Shown one piece after another: positions 50,174-58,512 of a stretch of 64,000 nucleotides of DNA. How positions within the stretch are numbered: the stretch's first letter is position 1; each line of letters begins with the position of its first letter. The notes beneath the pieces were generated by a model. That model searched no databases and had not been told where the DNA came from. It worked only from the letters and a program-made list of their open reading frames with translations. Source of the DNA: Demequina sp. NBRC 110056. Its GTDB lineage: Bacteria > Actinomycetota > Actinomycetes > Actinomycetales > Demequinaceae. The stretch is taken from contig NZ_BBRM01000003.1 of the NCBI RefSeq assembly GCF_002090155.1, positions 248,001 through 312,000 of the forward strand, written 5' to 3'. A program made the translations under genes and the position numbers.

Positions 50174-50284
50174 ATGAGCCCGTTCGACGCTCGCCGCGCC
50201 GCCCGTACTCCCGCGCACCTCGGCGGCCGGGCACGCCGCCGCCGTCCCGTCCACCCCGGCCGCAACCTCGCGCCGCCAGCCTGA
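50174..50284 (+). CDS. 36-residue Arg/Pro-rich small ORF, possible leader peptide
   Basis: ATG 50174 is preceded by the strong ribosome binding site GGAGGAAGGAGG and begins about 40 nt after the expected transcription start. The peptide starts MSPFDARRAARTPAH, is rich in Arg, Ala and Pro and has no family match I recognise. It precedes the amidohydrolase gene by 163 nt. Either a small protein or a regulatory leader; GC-rich chance ORFs are common here, but the ribosome binding site is unusually good. Confidence 0.4.
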   Translation: MSPFDARRAARTPAHLGGRARRRRPVHPGRNLAPPA

Positions 50285-50288
50285 CGAG

Positions 50289-50297
50289 CGCATCGGC
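50289..50297 (-). repeat. copy of the GCCGATGCG dispersed element
   Basis: 4 nt after the small ORF stop; minus-strand flank GGGCCGATGCGCTCGTCAGG. Confidence 0.6.
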
Positions 50298-50374
50298 CCT
50301 CCGCGGGCCCGCCGGCAGGTCCATCTGCCCCGGCGACCCCGCACCCAGGCCGGCGTGACCGCCTGACCCGCGAG

Positions 50375-50383
50375 CGCATCGGC
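50375..50383 (-). repeat. copy of the GCCGATGCG dispersed element
   Basis: Second copy in the leader of the amidohydrolase gene; minus-strand flank AGCGCCGATGCGCTCGCGGG. Confidence 0.6.
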
Positions 50384-50447
50384 GCTCCGACCGCGTCCCC
50401 CGACGCGACCCTCACGCAGACTTCCACGACCCACAGAAGGGACGACC

Positions 50448-51494
50448 ATGACCGTCGTCGACATCAACATCCACCACCTCCCCGAGGACCTGTTCGACAA
50501 CGAGCAGACCCTGAACGGCTTCCTGTCGACCGCGCCGCGCGGCTTCGGCGAGATCGCCACCGTCAAGACCATGGAGGACGGGCGCCGTCAGCTCATCCTC
50601 GAGAAGCCCGCCGGCTACCAGAACCTCAACTACGTCGAGGGTGACTACAACGTCGACGCCAAGCTCGCCGCGATGGACGAGGCCGGCGTCGACTACGGCA
50701 TCATGCGCGTGCCGGTGTGGCAGGAGTGGCTGCGCCTGGACACGTGCAAGGTGGTCAACGACAACGCCCACGACATCGTGTCGCGCTCGGGCGGCCGCCT
50801 GTTCTCGACCGCCTGCGTGCCGCCATGGGGCGGCCAGGAGAACATCGACGAGCTCAAGCGCTGCCTCGACAACGGCGCCGTCGCCGTCCAGCTCGCGTGC
50901 CACTACGGCCAGCTCTACCTCGACGACGAGGCCTTCGCGCCGTACCTCGACGCGATCAACGAGCTGAACGTGCCGGTCATCGTGCACCACACCCCGCTGC
51001 CCGTCGAGTGGCGCTCGGTCATCGACTACACCAACCTGCGCCGCGAGTACGGCCGCATCGTCGACCAGGCCACCGCCGTGGGCCGCGAGCTGTTCTCCGG
51101 CATGTTCGACCGGTGGCCCAATCTCAAGTTCACGCACACCATGTTCGGCGGCAACTGGTTCGCCAACACCGCGCTCATGACGCCGCACGCCACCCACAAG
51201 AAGGAGGCCATGCAGCGCCTCGACCCCACGGGCGGCGACGCGATCCGCAAGTACCTCGAGAACAACATCTTCTTCGACATGACGCACCCGCACTCGTGGG
51301 GCAAGGAGCAGGTCGAGGCCGCGATCAAGATCAACGGCGCGGACCACTACATGTTCGGCTCGTCGTTCCCGGTGTTCTACTCCTGGATGAGCCAGGGTGT
51401 GGAGTTCCTGAAGAACGAGATCGAGGTCTCCGACGAGGACCGCGAGAAGATCCTGTGGAAGAACGCCAAGGAGATGTTCAACCTGCCGATCTAG
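50448..51494 (+). CDS. amidohydrolase-2 (ACMSD-like decarboxylase family) protein with altered metal ligands
   Basis: 348 residues of the TIM-barrel amidohydrolase_2 fold, whose members (ACMSD, LigW, gamma-resorcylate decarboxylase) remove CO2 from ring or ring-fission acids. Expected HxH after strand 1 reads DINIHH, so the first His is Asn7 and His9 remains; VHHTPLP supplies His180/181; THTMFGG supplies His230; but the late catalytic Asp of G(S/T)D(Y/F)P is Ser306 in FGSSFP. Zinc binding may be weakened or different. ATG 50448 follows AGAAGGGACGACC. Divergent from the catabolic operon and under a similar operator. Confidence 0.85.
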   Translation: MTVVDINIHHLPEDLFDNEQTLNGFLSTAPRGFGEIATVKTMEDGRRQLILEKPAGYQNLNYVEGDYNVDAKLAAMDEAGVDYGIMRVPVWQEWLRLDTCKVVNDNAHDIVSRSGGRLFSTACVPPWGGQENIDELKRCLDNGAVAVQLACHYGQLYLDDEAFAPYLDAINELNVPVIVHHTPLPVEWRSVIDYTNLRREYGRIVDQATAVGRELFSGMFDRWPNLKFTHTMFGGNWFANTALMTPHATHKKEAMQRLDPTGGDAIRKYLENNIFFDMTHPHSWGKEQVEAAIKINGADHYMFGSSFPVFYSWMSQGVEFLKNEIEVSDEDREKILWKNAKEMFNLPI

Positions 51495-51503
51495 GCGGTT
51501 CTC

Positions 51504-51603
51504 CTGACAGTTTGAACCAATCCGCGACGCGACACCCCGGTGCGACGGGCTCCAAGGGCCCTCGCGCCGGGGTGTCGGCGCGTGTCGTGGTTCAAACTGT
51601 CGG
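51504..51603. repeat. large extragenic inverted repeat, copy C
   Basis: Outer arms CTGACAGTTTGAACCA (from 51504) and TGGTTCAAACTGTCGG (to 51603) pair at 15 of 16; the inner GACACCCCGG and CCGGGGTGTC pair fully. It begins 10 nt after the amidohydrolase stop and may terminate transcription from both sides. Confidence 0.75.
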
Positions 51604-51622
51604 GCGCCGATGCTCTTCCGGC

Positions 51623-51721
51623 CCGACATTTTCGAACATTCGCGCCGCGACACGCCGCCGCACCGGGCCCGTCGCGCCTCGCGCCCGGGGTGTCGGAGCC
51701 GCAGATGTTCGGAACTGTCGA
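51623..51721. repeat. large extragenic inverted repeat, copy D
   Basis: Left arm CCGACATTTTCGAACAT (51623-51639), right arm ATGTTCGGAACTGTCGA (51705-51721), 13 of 17 paired. The right arm is near-identical to that of copy A. It is tandem with copy C in the same convergent gap. Confidence 0.7.
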
Positions 51722-51743
51722 CGGCCGAGCATCGGCCACGTCA

Positions 51744-51771
51744 GCAGCGCCGATGCGCGGGCTGGCTCCCG
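51744..51771 (+). repeat. long copy of the GCCGATGCG dispersed element
   Basis: Core 51749-51757. It shares about 24 identical nt with the copy at 18713 and lies just beyond the hydratase stop. Confidence 0.7.
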
Positions 51772-51783
51772 CCCGCCCGTCGC

Positions 51784-52569
51784 CTACTCGAACCTGACGG
51801 TGACGTTCCCGAGGGGCCCGTAGTCGCACAGGATCGAGTCGCCGCGCTCGCACCAGACGGGCCGCGTGAACGAGCCCGCGAGGATGACCTCGCCGGCGGC
51901 GAGCGAGTCGCCGTGCTGGTGGAGCTTGTTCGCGAGCCACGCGACGCCGGAGGCGGGGTTGCCCAGCACGCCGCCGGCGACCCCGGTCTCCTCGATGGTC
52001 TCGTTGCGGTAGAGCATCGCGCCCACCCAGCGTAGGTCGACGTCGGCGGGGGCGACGGGCCGTCCGCCCAGCACCAGCCCGCCGTACGCGGCGTTGTCCG
52101 CGATGGTGTCGACGATGGTGCGGCCCTCGAGCTCGATGTGCGAGTTGAGGATCTCGAGCGCGGGCGTGACGTACTCGGTGGCGCGCAGCACGTCGAAGAC
52201 CGTGCAGTGCGGCCCCTCGAGCGGCGAGGCGAGCACGAACGCGAGCTCCACCTCGATGCGCACGTTGGAGAAGTCGTCGAACGGCACGACGGAGCCGGAC
52301 TCCCAGACGGTGTCGTCGAGGATCACGCCGTAGTCGGGCTCGGAGATCCCGGTGGCCTGCTGCATAGCCTTGGACGTCAGCCCGATCTTGCGGCCCACGA
52401 GCCGGCGTCCGTCGGCCAGCGCGCGGTCGCGCCATAGCCCCTGGATCGCGTAGGAGTCCTCGACGGTCGCTTCGGGGTGACGCGCGGTGATGCGCTCGAT
52501 CACGCCGCGGGAGCGGTGGGCGTCGGCGAGCTCGTCGGCGAGCGCGGCGATCGTGGGCTGGGGAAGCAT
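51784..52569 (-). CDS. 2-oxopent-4-enoate (2-keto-4-pentenoate) hydratase-type protein
   Basis: 261 residues. DSYAIQGLWRDRALADGRRLVGRKIGLTSKAMQ, the metal-binding Glu residues in RIEVELAFVLASPLEGP, EILNSHIE and GVAWLANKLHQHGDSLAAGEVILAGSFTRP identify the MhpD/HpaH group within the FAH superfamily. It adds water to 2-oxopent-4-enoate in meta-cleavage pathways. ATG 52569. It lies 25 nt downstream of the GntR gene and is probably co-transcribed with it. Confidence 0.92.
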   Translation of the reverse strand: MLPQPTIAALADELADAHRSRGVIERITARHPEATVEDSYAIQGLWRDRALADGRRLVGRKIGLTSKAMQQATGISEPDYGVILDDTVWESGSVVPFDDFSNVRIEVELAFVLASPLEGPHCTVFDVLRATEYVTPALEILNSHIELEGRTIVDTIADNAAYGGLVLGGRPVAPADVDLRWVGAMLYRNETIEETGVAGGVLGNPASGVAWLANKLHQHGDSLAAGEVILAGSFTRPVWCERGDSILCDYGPLGNVTVRFE

Positions 52570-52594
52570 CCGTCCTCCTGGGCGGTCGGTGGGG

Positions 52595-53290
52595 CTAGAG
52601 CCGGGCGCCGTCGGCGACGGGTAGGCCGAGCGTCTCGTCGGGGTGCTCGTGGACCAGGTACGCGGCGAGCGTCCCGGTGCGGTGGCGGCGCACGGCCGCC
52701 TCGATGTCCTCGAGCCGGGCGCCGCGCTCGATGAGGACGAGGATCTCCTCGTGCTCCTCGACCGACTCGGCGGCGCGGCCGGGCACGAAGGTGAAGATGG
52801 AGTCGCGCAGGTGGCTCATGCGCCCCCACTCGGCGTCGACGATCTCGACGAGCCGGTGGTTGGGGCAGCGCGAGTACAGGAGGTGGTGGAACTCCTGGTT
52901 GAGCGCGCTGAAGGTGCGCGGGTCGAACCGCTCGAGCGAGCGCACCATCACCTCGTTGACGGAGCGGGCCTGGCGGATGTCGTCGACGGTGAGGGAGCGT
53001 GACGCGAGGGCGGTCGCCGCGGACTCGACGATCGACACGGCCTGCATGGTGGCCCGGTAGTCCGAGTCGTCGACCATCGCGACGCGCGCGCCGACGTTGC
53101 GCTCGAAGGTGACCACGCGCTCGGCCTCGAGCTGGCGCACCGCCTCGCGCACGGGCACGACGGACATGTCGAGCTCCTTGGCGATGGTGCCGAGCACCAG
53201 GCGATAGCCGGGGGTGAACTCCTGCGACGCGATCCGTGCCTTGATCCAGTCGTACGCGCGCTGGGACTTCGAGACGTTCTCGGTGGTCAT
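52595..53290 (-). CDS. GntR-family regulator, FCD subfamily
   Basis: 231 residues. Winged helix (about 8-75: AYDWIKARIASQEFTPGYRLVL, VPVREAVRQLEAERVV) and an FCD ligand domain with the metal-binding pattern of Asp and His residues (FHHLLYSRC, VEEHEEIL, AVRRHRTGTL). FCD regulators sense small acids. Sites similar to ATCGTATACGAT lie in its own promoter and in those of the importer and the catabolic operon, so it is the prime candidate for regulon control. ATG 53290. Confidence 0.93.
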   Translation of the reverse strand: MTTENVSKSQRAYDWIKARIASQEFTPGYRLVLGTIAKELDMSVVPVREAVRQLEAERVVTFERNVGARVAMVDDSDYRATMQAVSIVESAATALASRSLTVDDIRQARSVNEVMVRSLERFDPRTFSALNQEFHHLLYSRCPNHRLVEIVDAEWGRMSHLRDSIFTFVPGRAAESVEEHEEILVLIERGARLEDIEAAVRRHRTGTLAAYLVHEHPDETLGLPVADGARL

Positions 53291-53535
53291 GAGGCAAGTC
53301 CTCGGTAGGGCCGATGCGCGGGCTGGGGGGCGTGCGCGTGTGGGGATGAGGGCAAGCCGATGCGCTGGCTGGGCTTGTGAGCTGCCGTTGCCTTCACGCT
53401 GCGTGCCTCCTTCACGGGTGGGGAGCGACGCAGGCCTGGGGCTGGGGACGTGGCCGTCCCCCGCCTCGCGACGCTGCGAGACTCCTGCGCCGGGGTTCGC
53501 GGCCCTGATGGGACGCAAGCCTCGGCGTGACGAAA

Positions 53536-53564
53536 ATCATATACAGTCCATCGATCTTGGGCAA
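53536..53564 (-). promoter_or_regulatory. GntR gene promoter with overlapping operator
   Basis: On the minus strand TTGCCC, exactly 17 nt, TATGAT. The -10 overlaps the site ATCATATACAGT (53536-53547), related to ATCGTATACGAT at 9 of 12 positions, suggesting autoregulation. Confidence 0.65.
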
Positions 53565-53677
53565 GGGTCGGACGCGAATCGCATGGTGTGGGCTCGGGGC
53601 GCCGCGGCCCTTCGAGGCGCAGATCCCGTATAAACAAGCGGATCCTGGCGCCGTTACCGAACCGATACCGTCACAAG

Positions 53678-53719
53678 TTCGTATGCGATCTTGCGCAGGA
53701 TTCTGGTGTCGTATACGAT
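53678..53719 (+). promoter_or_regulatory. importer promoter with two GntR-type operators
   Basis: TTGCGC (53691-53696), exactly 17 nt, TACGAT (53714-53719). TTCGTATGCGAT (53678-53689) lies just upstream of the -35 and GTCGTATACGAT (53708-53719), containing the perfect palindrome TCGTATACGA, overlaps the -10. The transcript would have a leader of about 310 nt. Confidence 0.7.
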
Positions 53720-54038
53720 CCACAGACACGACGAGGTCGGCTCGAGGACGAGTCGACGGGGAGGCAGGATCCATGAGGGCTCCGCATCACCGCACCGCAT
53801 GCAGTGACGCTGCTTCGCGTGTCTCCGACCTTCCCGCCACTCGCTCACGAGGCTCACGCGGCTCGTCGTCCGTCCGGCTCGGCTCGGGATCATCCATGCC
53901 CGCCGCGCCCGTCAGGGAGAGCGGAATCACCTGACCCGTCCCCACCCCACGGGTCGCTCGCGAGCTGGTCTCGCGCACGGCCCACGGCCCCTAGAATCGA
54001 CAGCCACGAGTTCACCGGCGCAAGGAGGCGCCAGAACC

Positions 54039-55607
54039 ATGATGAAGACCACACGCTTCGCCCGGCTCGCCGTCCCCGTCGCGGCCGCCGCGCTGCTGCT
54101 CGGCGCTTGCAGCTCCGACGACCCCACCGACGAGACCAGCGCTGACCCCACCACGACCTCGGAGGAGACCGCCGCGCCCGGCGCCGGCGGCCAGGTCGCC
54201 GGTTCGGTCCTGCGCGCCAACTGGGGTGGCTTCCCCGAGAACTGGGCGCCCGGCGCCGAGATGGAGGCGGGCTACATGCGCGTCCCCTACGAGAACCTCA
54301 CCCGCCTCGAGAACGGTCAGCCCATGCCGTGGCTCGCCGCCTCGTGGGAGCAGACCGACGAGGCGCTCACGCTGAGCCTGCAGCCCGGCGTGACCTTCCA
54401 CGACGGCACCCCGTTCGACGCGGAGGCCGTCAAGGTCAACATCGAGCTCATCAAGAACACCCCCGGCCCCTACGCGGGACCGTTCCAGGTGGTCGACTCG
54501 ATCGACGTCGTCGACGAGCTCACGGTGCAGCTCAACCTCGCACAGCCCACCCCGTCGCTGCTGACCACGCTGTCGACGCGTGCCGCGCCGATGGCGAGCC
54601 CGGCCGCGATCGAGGCCGGCACCATCGCGCAGACCCCCGTCGGCACCGGCCCCTGGGCCTACGACGAGGCCGCCTCGATCGCCGGTACCCGCATGACGTT
54701 CGGGCCGTTCGCCGAGTACTGGGGCGACGCTCCGGGCTTCGAGACGGTGCAGCTGTTCGCCATCCAGGAGGACAACGCGGCGACCACCGCGATGACCAAC
54801 GGCGAGATCGACATCACCGACACCGAGCTCGACCAGCTGAGCGTCTTCGAGTCCGCGGGCAACTTCGACTCGATCGCTTACCCGGCCATCCGCAACAACC
54901 CGCTGTTCTTCGACCGCGGCCCTGGCGGCATGTTCGAGGACCTCGAGGTGCGCCAGGCGGCGTGCTACGCGATCGACACGCAGGTGGTCGCGGACCTCGA
55001 CCCCGACGTCACCCCGACGACGCAGCACTTCGCCGAGGGGGAGCCGGGCTACAACTCGGCCATCACCGGCTACTCCCACGACCTCGAACGCGCCGAGCAG
55101 CTGTACAGCTCGGTGGGCAGCCCCGCGGTCGAGGGCGATTGGCTGTCGACCTCGTTCAACAACCGCCAGATCTCGGTCTACGCGGACCAGATGGGCGAGC
55201 TCGGCTTCAACCTCACGGTCCAGGAGGCCCCGCCGCCCCAGTACTTCTCGGAGTGGAACGCCGGCGCCTACCCGATCGGACTGGGCTCGAACGACGAGCT
55301 CACGCCGTACGACTGGTACTCGGCGTGGTTCGCGGCCGACGCCCCGGGCAACCCGGCCGGTGTCGAGTCCGACGCCCTCAAGGACGCCGCCGACGCGGCG
55401 ATCGCTGCGGGCATGGGCGACGAGGCCGACACCCTCTGGGGCGAGGTCACCAAGATCATCGCCGACGAGGCGCTCACCTGTGCGCACATCGTCTCCCAGG
55501 AGCTCGTCGCGGTGAACACGGACACGGTGTCCGGTGCCGCCGCACCGAGCGAGAAGTGGGAGACCGTGCTCATCAACTACCGCGACCTGCGTCCCGCGGG
55601 ATCCTGA
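54039..55607 (+). CDS. peptide/nickel-type ABC transporter substrate-binding lipoprotein (SBP family 5)
   Basis: 522 residues with lipobox LLGAC (Cys24). Then VLRANWGGFPENWAPGAEM, the family-5 core PMPWLAASWEQTDEALTLSLQPGVTFHDGTPFDAEAVKVNIE and VGTGPWAYDEA. Family-5 proteins bind peptides, opines, sugars or aromatic-type small molecules. Here regulation and context suggest uptake of the substrate degraded by the neighbouring cluster. ATG 54039 (or the ATG that follows directly) has AAGGAGG upstream. Confidence 0.92.
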   Translation: MMKTTRFARLAVPVAAAALLLGACSSDDPTDETSADPTTTSEETAAPGAGGQVAGSVLRANWGGFPENWAPGAEMEAGYMRVPYENLTRLENGQPMPWLAASWEQTDEALTLSLQPGVTFHDGTPFDAEAVKVNIELIKNTPGPYAGPFQVVDSIDVVDELTVQLNLAQPTPSLLTTLSTRAAPMASPAAIEAGTIAQTPVGTGPWAYDEAASIAGTRMTFGPFAEYWGDAPGFETVQLFAIQEDNAATTAMTNGEIDITDTELDQLSVFESAGNFDSIAYPAIRNNPLFFDRGPGGMFEDLEVRQAACYAIDTQVVADLDPDVTPTTQHFAEGEPGYNSAITGYSHDLERAEQLYSSVGSPAVEGDWLSTSFNNRQISVYADQMGELGFNLTVQEAPPPQYFSEWNAGAYPIGLGSNDELTPYDWYSAWFAADAPGNPAGVESDALKDAADAAIAAGMGDEADTLWGEVTKIIADEALTCAHIVSQELVAVNTDTVSGAAAPSEKWETVLINYRDLRPAGS

Positions 55608-55649
55608 TCTCGGTAGCAGACAGACAGTAACGACGAGGAGTCAGTTTCG

Positions 55650-56594
55650 ATGGGGAAGCTCGTTCTCTACCGGCTGGGGTTCGCCATACCGCAGCTCGTG
55701 GTGGTGTCAGTGGTGGTGTTCTCGCTGACCTACCTTGTGCCGGGATCTCCGGCGGCCGCGATCCTTGGGGTCTCGGCCACACCGGAGTCCATCGCACTGG
55801 TGGAGGAGCAGTTGGGTCTCAACGAGCCCGTCGGCCAGCGACTGGTCGAGTGGTTCGGCGGCCTCCTGCACGGTGACCTCGGGACGGCGTACCGTTCCGG
55901 GCTGCCCGTGACGGACATGCTGGCCCAGCGCATCCCCGCGACGCTGTCGATGATCCTCGGCGGCATGGTCGTCGCCATCGTGCTCGGGGTGGGTGTCGGT
56001 GTCTACACCGGCACCCGCCCCGGCACCAAGGCGGACCGCCTCCTCACCGGCGGCACCGTCCTGGGCATCGCGATCCCCGAGTTCTGGCTCGGCATCATCC
56101 TCACGACGATCTTCGCCGCCCAGCTGGGGTGGCTGCCGATCGTCGGCTGGGTGCCGTTCTCCGTCGACCCGTGGGGCTGGTTCGTGGGCCTCATCCTCCC
56201 GTCCCTGACGCTCGGCATCACCGGCGGCGCGATCATCGCCCGCCAGACGAGGGCGGCGATGGTGCGCGCCCTGGCCGCTCCGTACACGGACACACTCACG
56301 GCAGCCGGCGTCCCGCGTCGCAAGATCCTCTACTCGTACGGCGTCAAGAACGCCATGGTGCCGGTGCTCGCCTCGATCGGCGTCGTGTTCGCGATCCTCA
56401 TCGGCGTGAGCTTCGTCATCGAGAAGGTCTTCTCCTTCCCGGGCCTGGGCTCGCTGATGCTCACCAGCACCATCGGCCAGGACTTCCCGGTCGTGCAGGG
56501 CGTGGTCCTGTTCACCGCGACCCTGGTGATCGCCGTCAACCTGCTCATCGACGTCCTGTACGGACTGATCAACCCCCAGGCGAGGCCCGCATGA
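55650..56594 (+). CDS. ABC transporter permease, DppB type
   Basis: 314 residues with six helices; N-terminal RLGFAIPQLVVVSVVVFSLTYLVPG, the GDLGTAYRSGLPV loop and the EAA-like segment RQTRAAMVRALAAPYTDTLTAAGVPRRKIL identify DppB/OppB. ATG 55650 with GAGGAG upstream. Its stop overlaps the next start. Confidence 0.93.
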   Translation: MGKLVLYRLGFAIPQLVVVSVVVFSLTYLVPGSPAAAILGVSATPESIALVEEQLGLNEPVGQRLVEWFGGLLHGDLGTAYRSGLPVTDMLAQRIPATLSMILGGMVVAIVLGVGVGVYTGTRPGTKADRLLTGGTVLGIAIPEFWLGIILTTIFAAQLGWLPIVGWVPFSVDPWGWFVGLILPSLTLGITGGAIIARQTRAAMVRALAAPYTDTLTAAGVPRRKILYSYGVKNAMVPVLASIGVVFAILIGVSFVIEKVFSFPGLGSLMLTSTIGQDFPVVQGVVLFTATLVIAVNLLIDVLYGLINPQARPA

Positions 56595-58504
56595 CCACGT
56601 CCACCGTCGGCCCCGCGGCCGCCTCCGCCCCGGCCGCCCGCCAGGCCTCCGGCATCCGCCAGGCCTGGGGCCGCCTGCGCCACCAGCCCGTCACCCTCGC
56701 GGCCATCATCACCGTCGCGATCATCGTGCTCATCGCCGCGTTCGCGCCGCTCATCGCGCCCTACGCGCCGGGAGAGACCGACTTCACCGCGGTGCTCGCG
56801 GGCCCGTCGGCCGAGCACCCGCTCGGCACCGACGACTTCGGCCACGACATCCTCAGCCAGCTCATCTACGCCGCGCGCACCGCGCTCGTCGTGGGCGTCG
56901 GCTCGGTGTTCGTCGCGATGCTCATCGGCGTCCCGATGGGCCTCATCCTCGGCTACAAGGGCGGCTGGTACGACCGCATCGGCTCGCGCGTGATGGACAT
57001 CGCGGACGCGATGCCCGGCATCATGATCGGCTTCGTCGTCATCGCGATCCTCGGCCGCGGCACCCTGATCCTCATCTTCGCGATCGGCCTCATCTTCTCG
57101 ATGAACTTCGCGCGCATGGTCCGCGCGATCACGCTCACCGAGCGCAAGAAGCTCTACGTCGAGTCGGCCCACGTGTCCGGCCTACGCAACCGGCAGATCG
57201 TCTTCGGCCAGGTGCTGCCCAACCTCGTGGGCCCGCTCGCGGTCCAGGGCGCGGTGTTCCTGGGTAACGCGATCAAGGTCGAGGCGGCGCTGTCGTTCCT
57301 CGGTCTGGGTCTGCCCGACGACCAGCCGTCGTGGGGCGGCATGCTGCGCGTCGCCGCCGAGCACCAGGTCGACCACCCGTGGATGGCGCTGCCGCCCGGC
57401 ATCGCGATCGTGGTCACCGTGCTCGCGCTGAACCTGCTGGGCGACGGCATCAACGACGCCCTGTCGGGTGCGCGCACCACCCGCAAGCAGCGCAAGAAGG
57501 CCCGCGCCCTCGCCCCCAGCCTCGCCGACGTCGAGAAGGCGCGCCAGAGCGCCGAGGCCCGCGAGACCGCCACGGACGCCGCCCAGGCGGCGACCGCATC
57601 GGTCATCCCGGCCACGGCGAGCGCCCTCATCACCACCCCGCTGCACCCCGAGACGGTGCTCGCGGTGCGTGACATGCGCATCGTCGCCGACCGTCCCGAC
57701 GGCGAGGTCGTGCCGCTCGTCACGGACCTCAGCCTCACGGTGGGTCGCGGCGAGATCATGGGCCTGCTCGGCGAGTCCGGCTCCGGCAAGTCGATGCTCG
57801 CGAAGTCGATCCTCGGGCTGCTGCCCGCTGGCGTCCGCGTCGAGTCGGGCTCGGTCGAGCTCGCCGGCGAGGAGCTCGTGGGCCGCACGGAGCGCCAGCT
57901 GCGCTCGATCCGCGGCAAGAAGCTCGGCGTCGTGTTCCAGAACCCGCAGGCGAACCTGTCGCCGGTGCACACCGTGGGCCGCCAGCTGGTGGACCCGCTG
58001 CGCGTGCACCACGGCATGTCGAAGAAGGCCGCGCGTGACCAGGCCGCGGACCTGCTCGACATGGTGGGCGTCAAGGACGCCGCGAACCGGCTCGACCAGT
58101 ACCCGCACCAGTTCTCGGGCGGCATGGCGCAGCGCGTCGCGATCGCCATCGCGCTCGCGGGCGACCCCGACGTGCTGATCCTCGACGAGGCGACCTCCGC
58201 GCTCGACGTGACGACGCAGAGCCAGGTGCTCGACCTCGTGCTCGACCTGCGCGACAAGCTGGGCATGGCCGTCATCAACATCACCCACGACCTTGGCGTG
58301 GCCGCGGAGGCCTGCGACCGCGTGGCGATCATGTACCACGGCGAGCTGCTCGAGGTGAACGACGTGTTCAGCCTCTTCCACGAGCCGCACCACCCCTACA
58401 CGAAGGCGCTGCTGGCGTCCCACCCGACGGCCGACCACAAGGTCGACCGTCTGCCCACCATCGCGGACTTCGTGACCGCTGATGGAGAATGGATCGCGAG
58501 GTGA
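56591..58504 (+). CDS. natural fusion of DppC-type permease and DppD-type ATPase
   Basis: 637 residues. Residues about 1-300 are a DppC permease (AAIITVAIIVLIAAFAPLIAPYAPG, HPLGTDDFGHDILSQLIYAAR, EAA loop LTERKKLYVESAHVSGLRNRQ). An Ala-rich linker (about 305-345) follows, then a complete ABC ATPase (about 350-637) with Walker A GESGSGKSM, signature FSGGMAQRV, Walker B VLILDEATSALD and the oligopeptide-binding C-terminal motif HPYTKALLASHP. Normally these are separate genes. There is no stop or frameshift between the parts, so this is a true fusion. Confidence 0.93.
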   Translation: MTTSTVGPAAASAPAARQASGIRQAWGRLRHQPVTLAAIITVAIIVLIAAFAPLIAPYAPGETDFTAVLAGPSAEHPLGTDDFGHDILSQLIYAARTALVVGVGSVFVAMLIGVPMGLILGYKGGWYDRIGSRVMDIADAMPGIMIGFVVIAILGRGTLILIFAIGLIFSMNFARMVRAITLTERKKLYVESAHVSGLRNRQIVFGQVLPNLVGPLAVQGAVFLGNAIKVEAALSFLGLGLPDDQPSWGGMLRVAAEHQVDHPWMALPPGIAIVVTVLALNLLGDGINDALSGARTTRKQRKKARALAPSLADVEKARQSAEARETATDAAQAATASVIPATASALITTPLHPETVLAVRDMRIVADRPDGEVVPLVTDLSLTVGRGEIMGLLGESGSGKSMLAKSILGLLPAGVRVESGSVELAGEELVGRTERQLRSIRGKKLGVVFQNPQANLSPVHTVGRQLVDPLRVHHGMSKKAARDQAADLLDMVGVKDAANRLDQYPHQFSGGMAQRVAIAIALAGDPDVLILDEATSALDVTTQSQVLDLVLDLRDKLGMAVINITHDLGVAAEACDRVAIMYHGELLEVNDVFSLFHEPHHPYTKALLASHPTADHKVDRLPTIADFVTADGEWIAR

Positions 58505-58512
58505 TCATCCCG

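Larger units (their letters stand above)
53291..54038. other. 748-nt control region between the GntR gene and the ABC importer
   Basis: I see no supportable gene. It holds two plus-strand GCCGATGCG copies (53310, 53356), the GntR promoter (53536-53564), the importer promoter with two operator-like sites (53678-53719), and near the end a TAGAAT box (53992) and the ribosome binding site AAGGAGG of the importer gene. The first 200 nt are G-rich without clear structure. Confidence 0.65.

Noticed and set aside
53412..53934. Several 60-135-codon frames in the GntR-importer gap
   Set aside because: They overlap each other and the promoters, lack ribosome binding sites and have no recognisable protein pattern.
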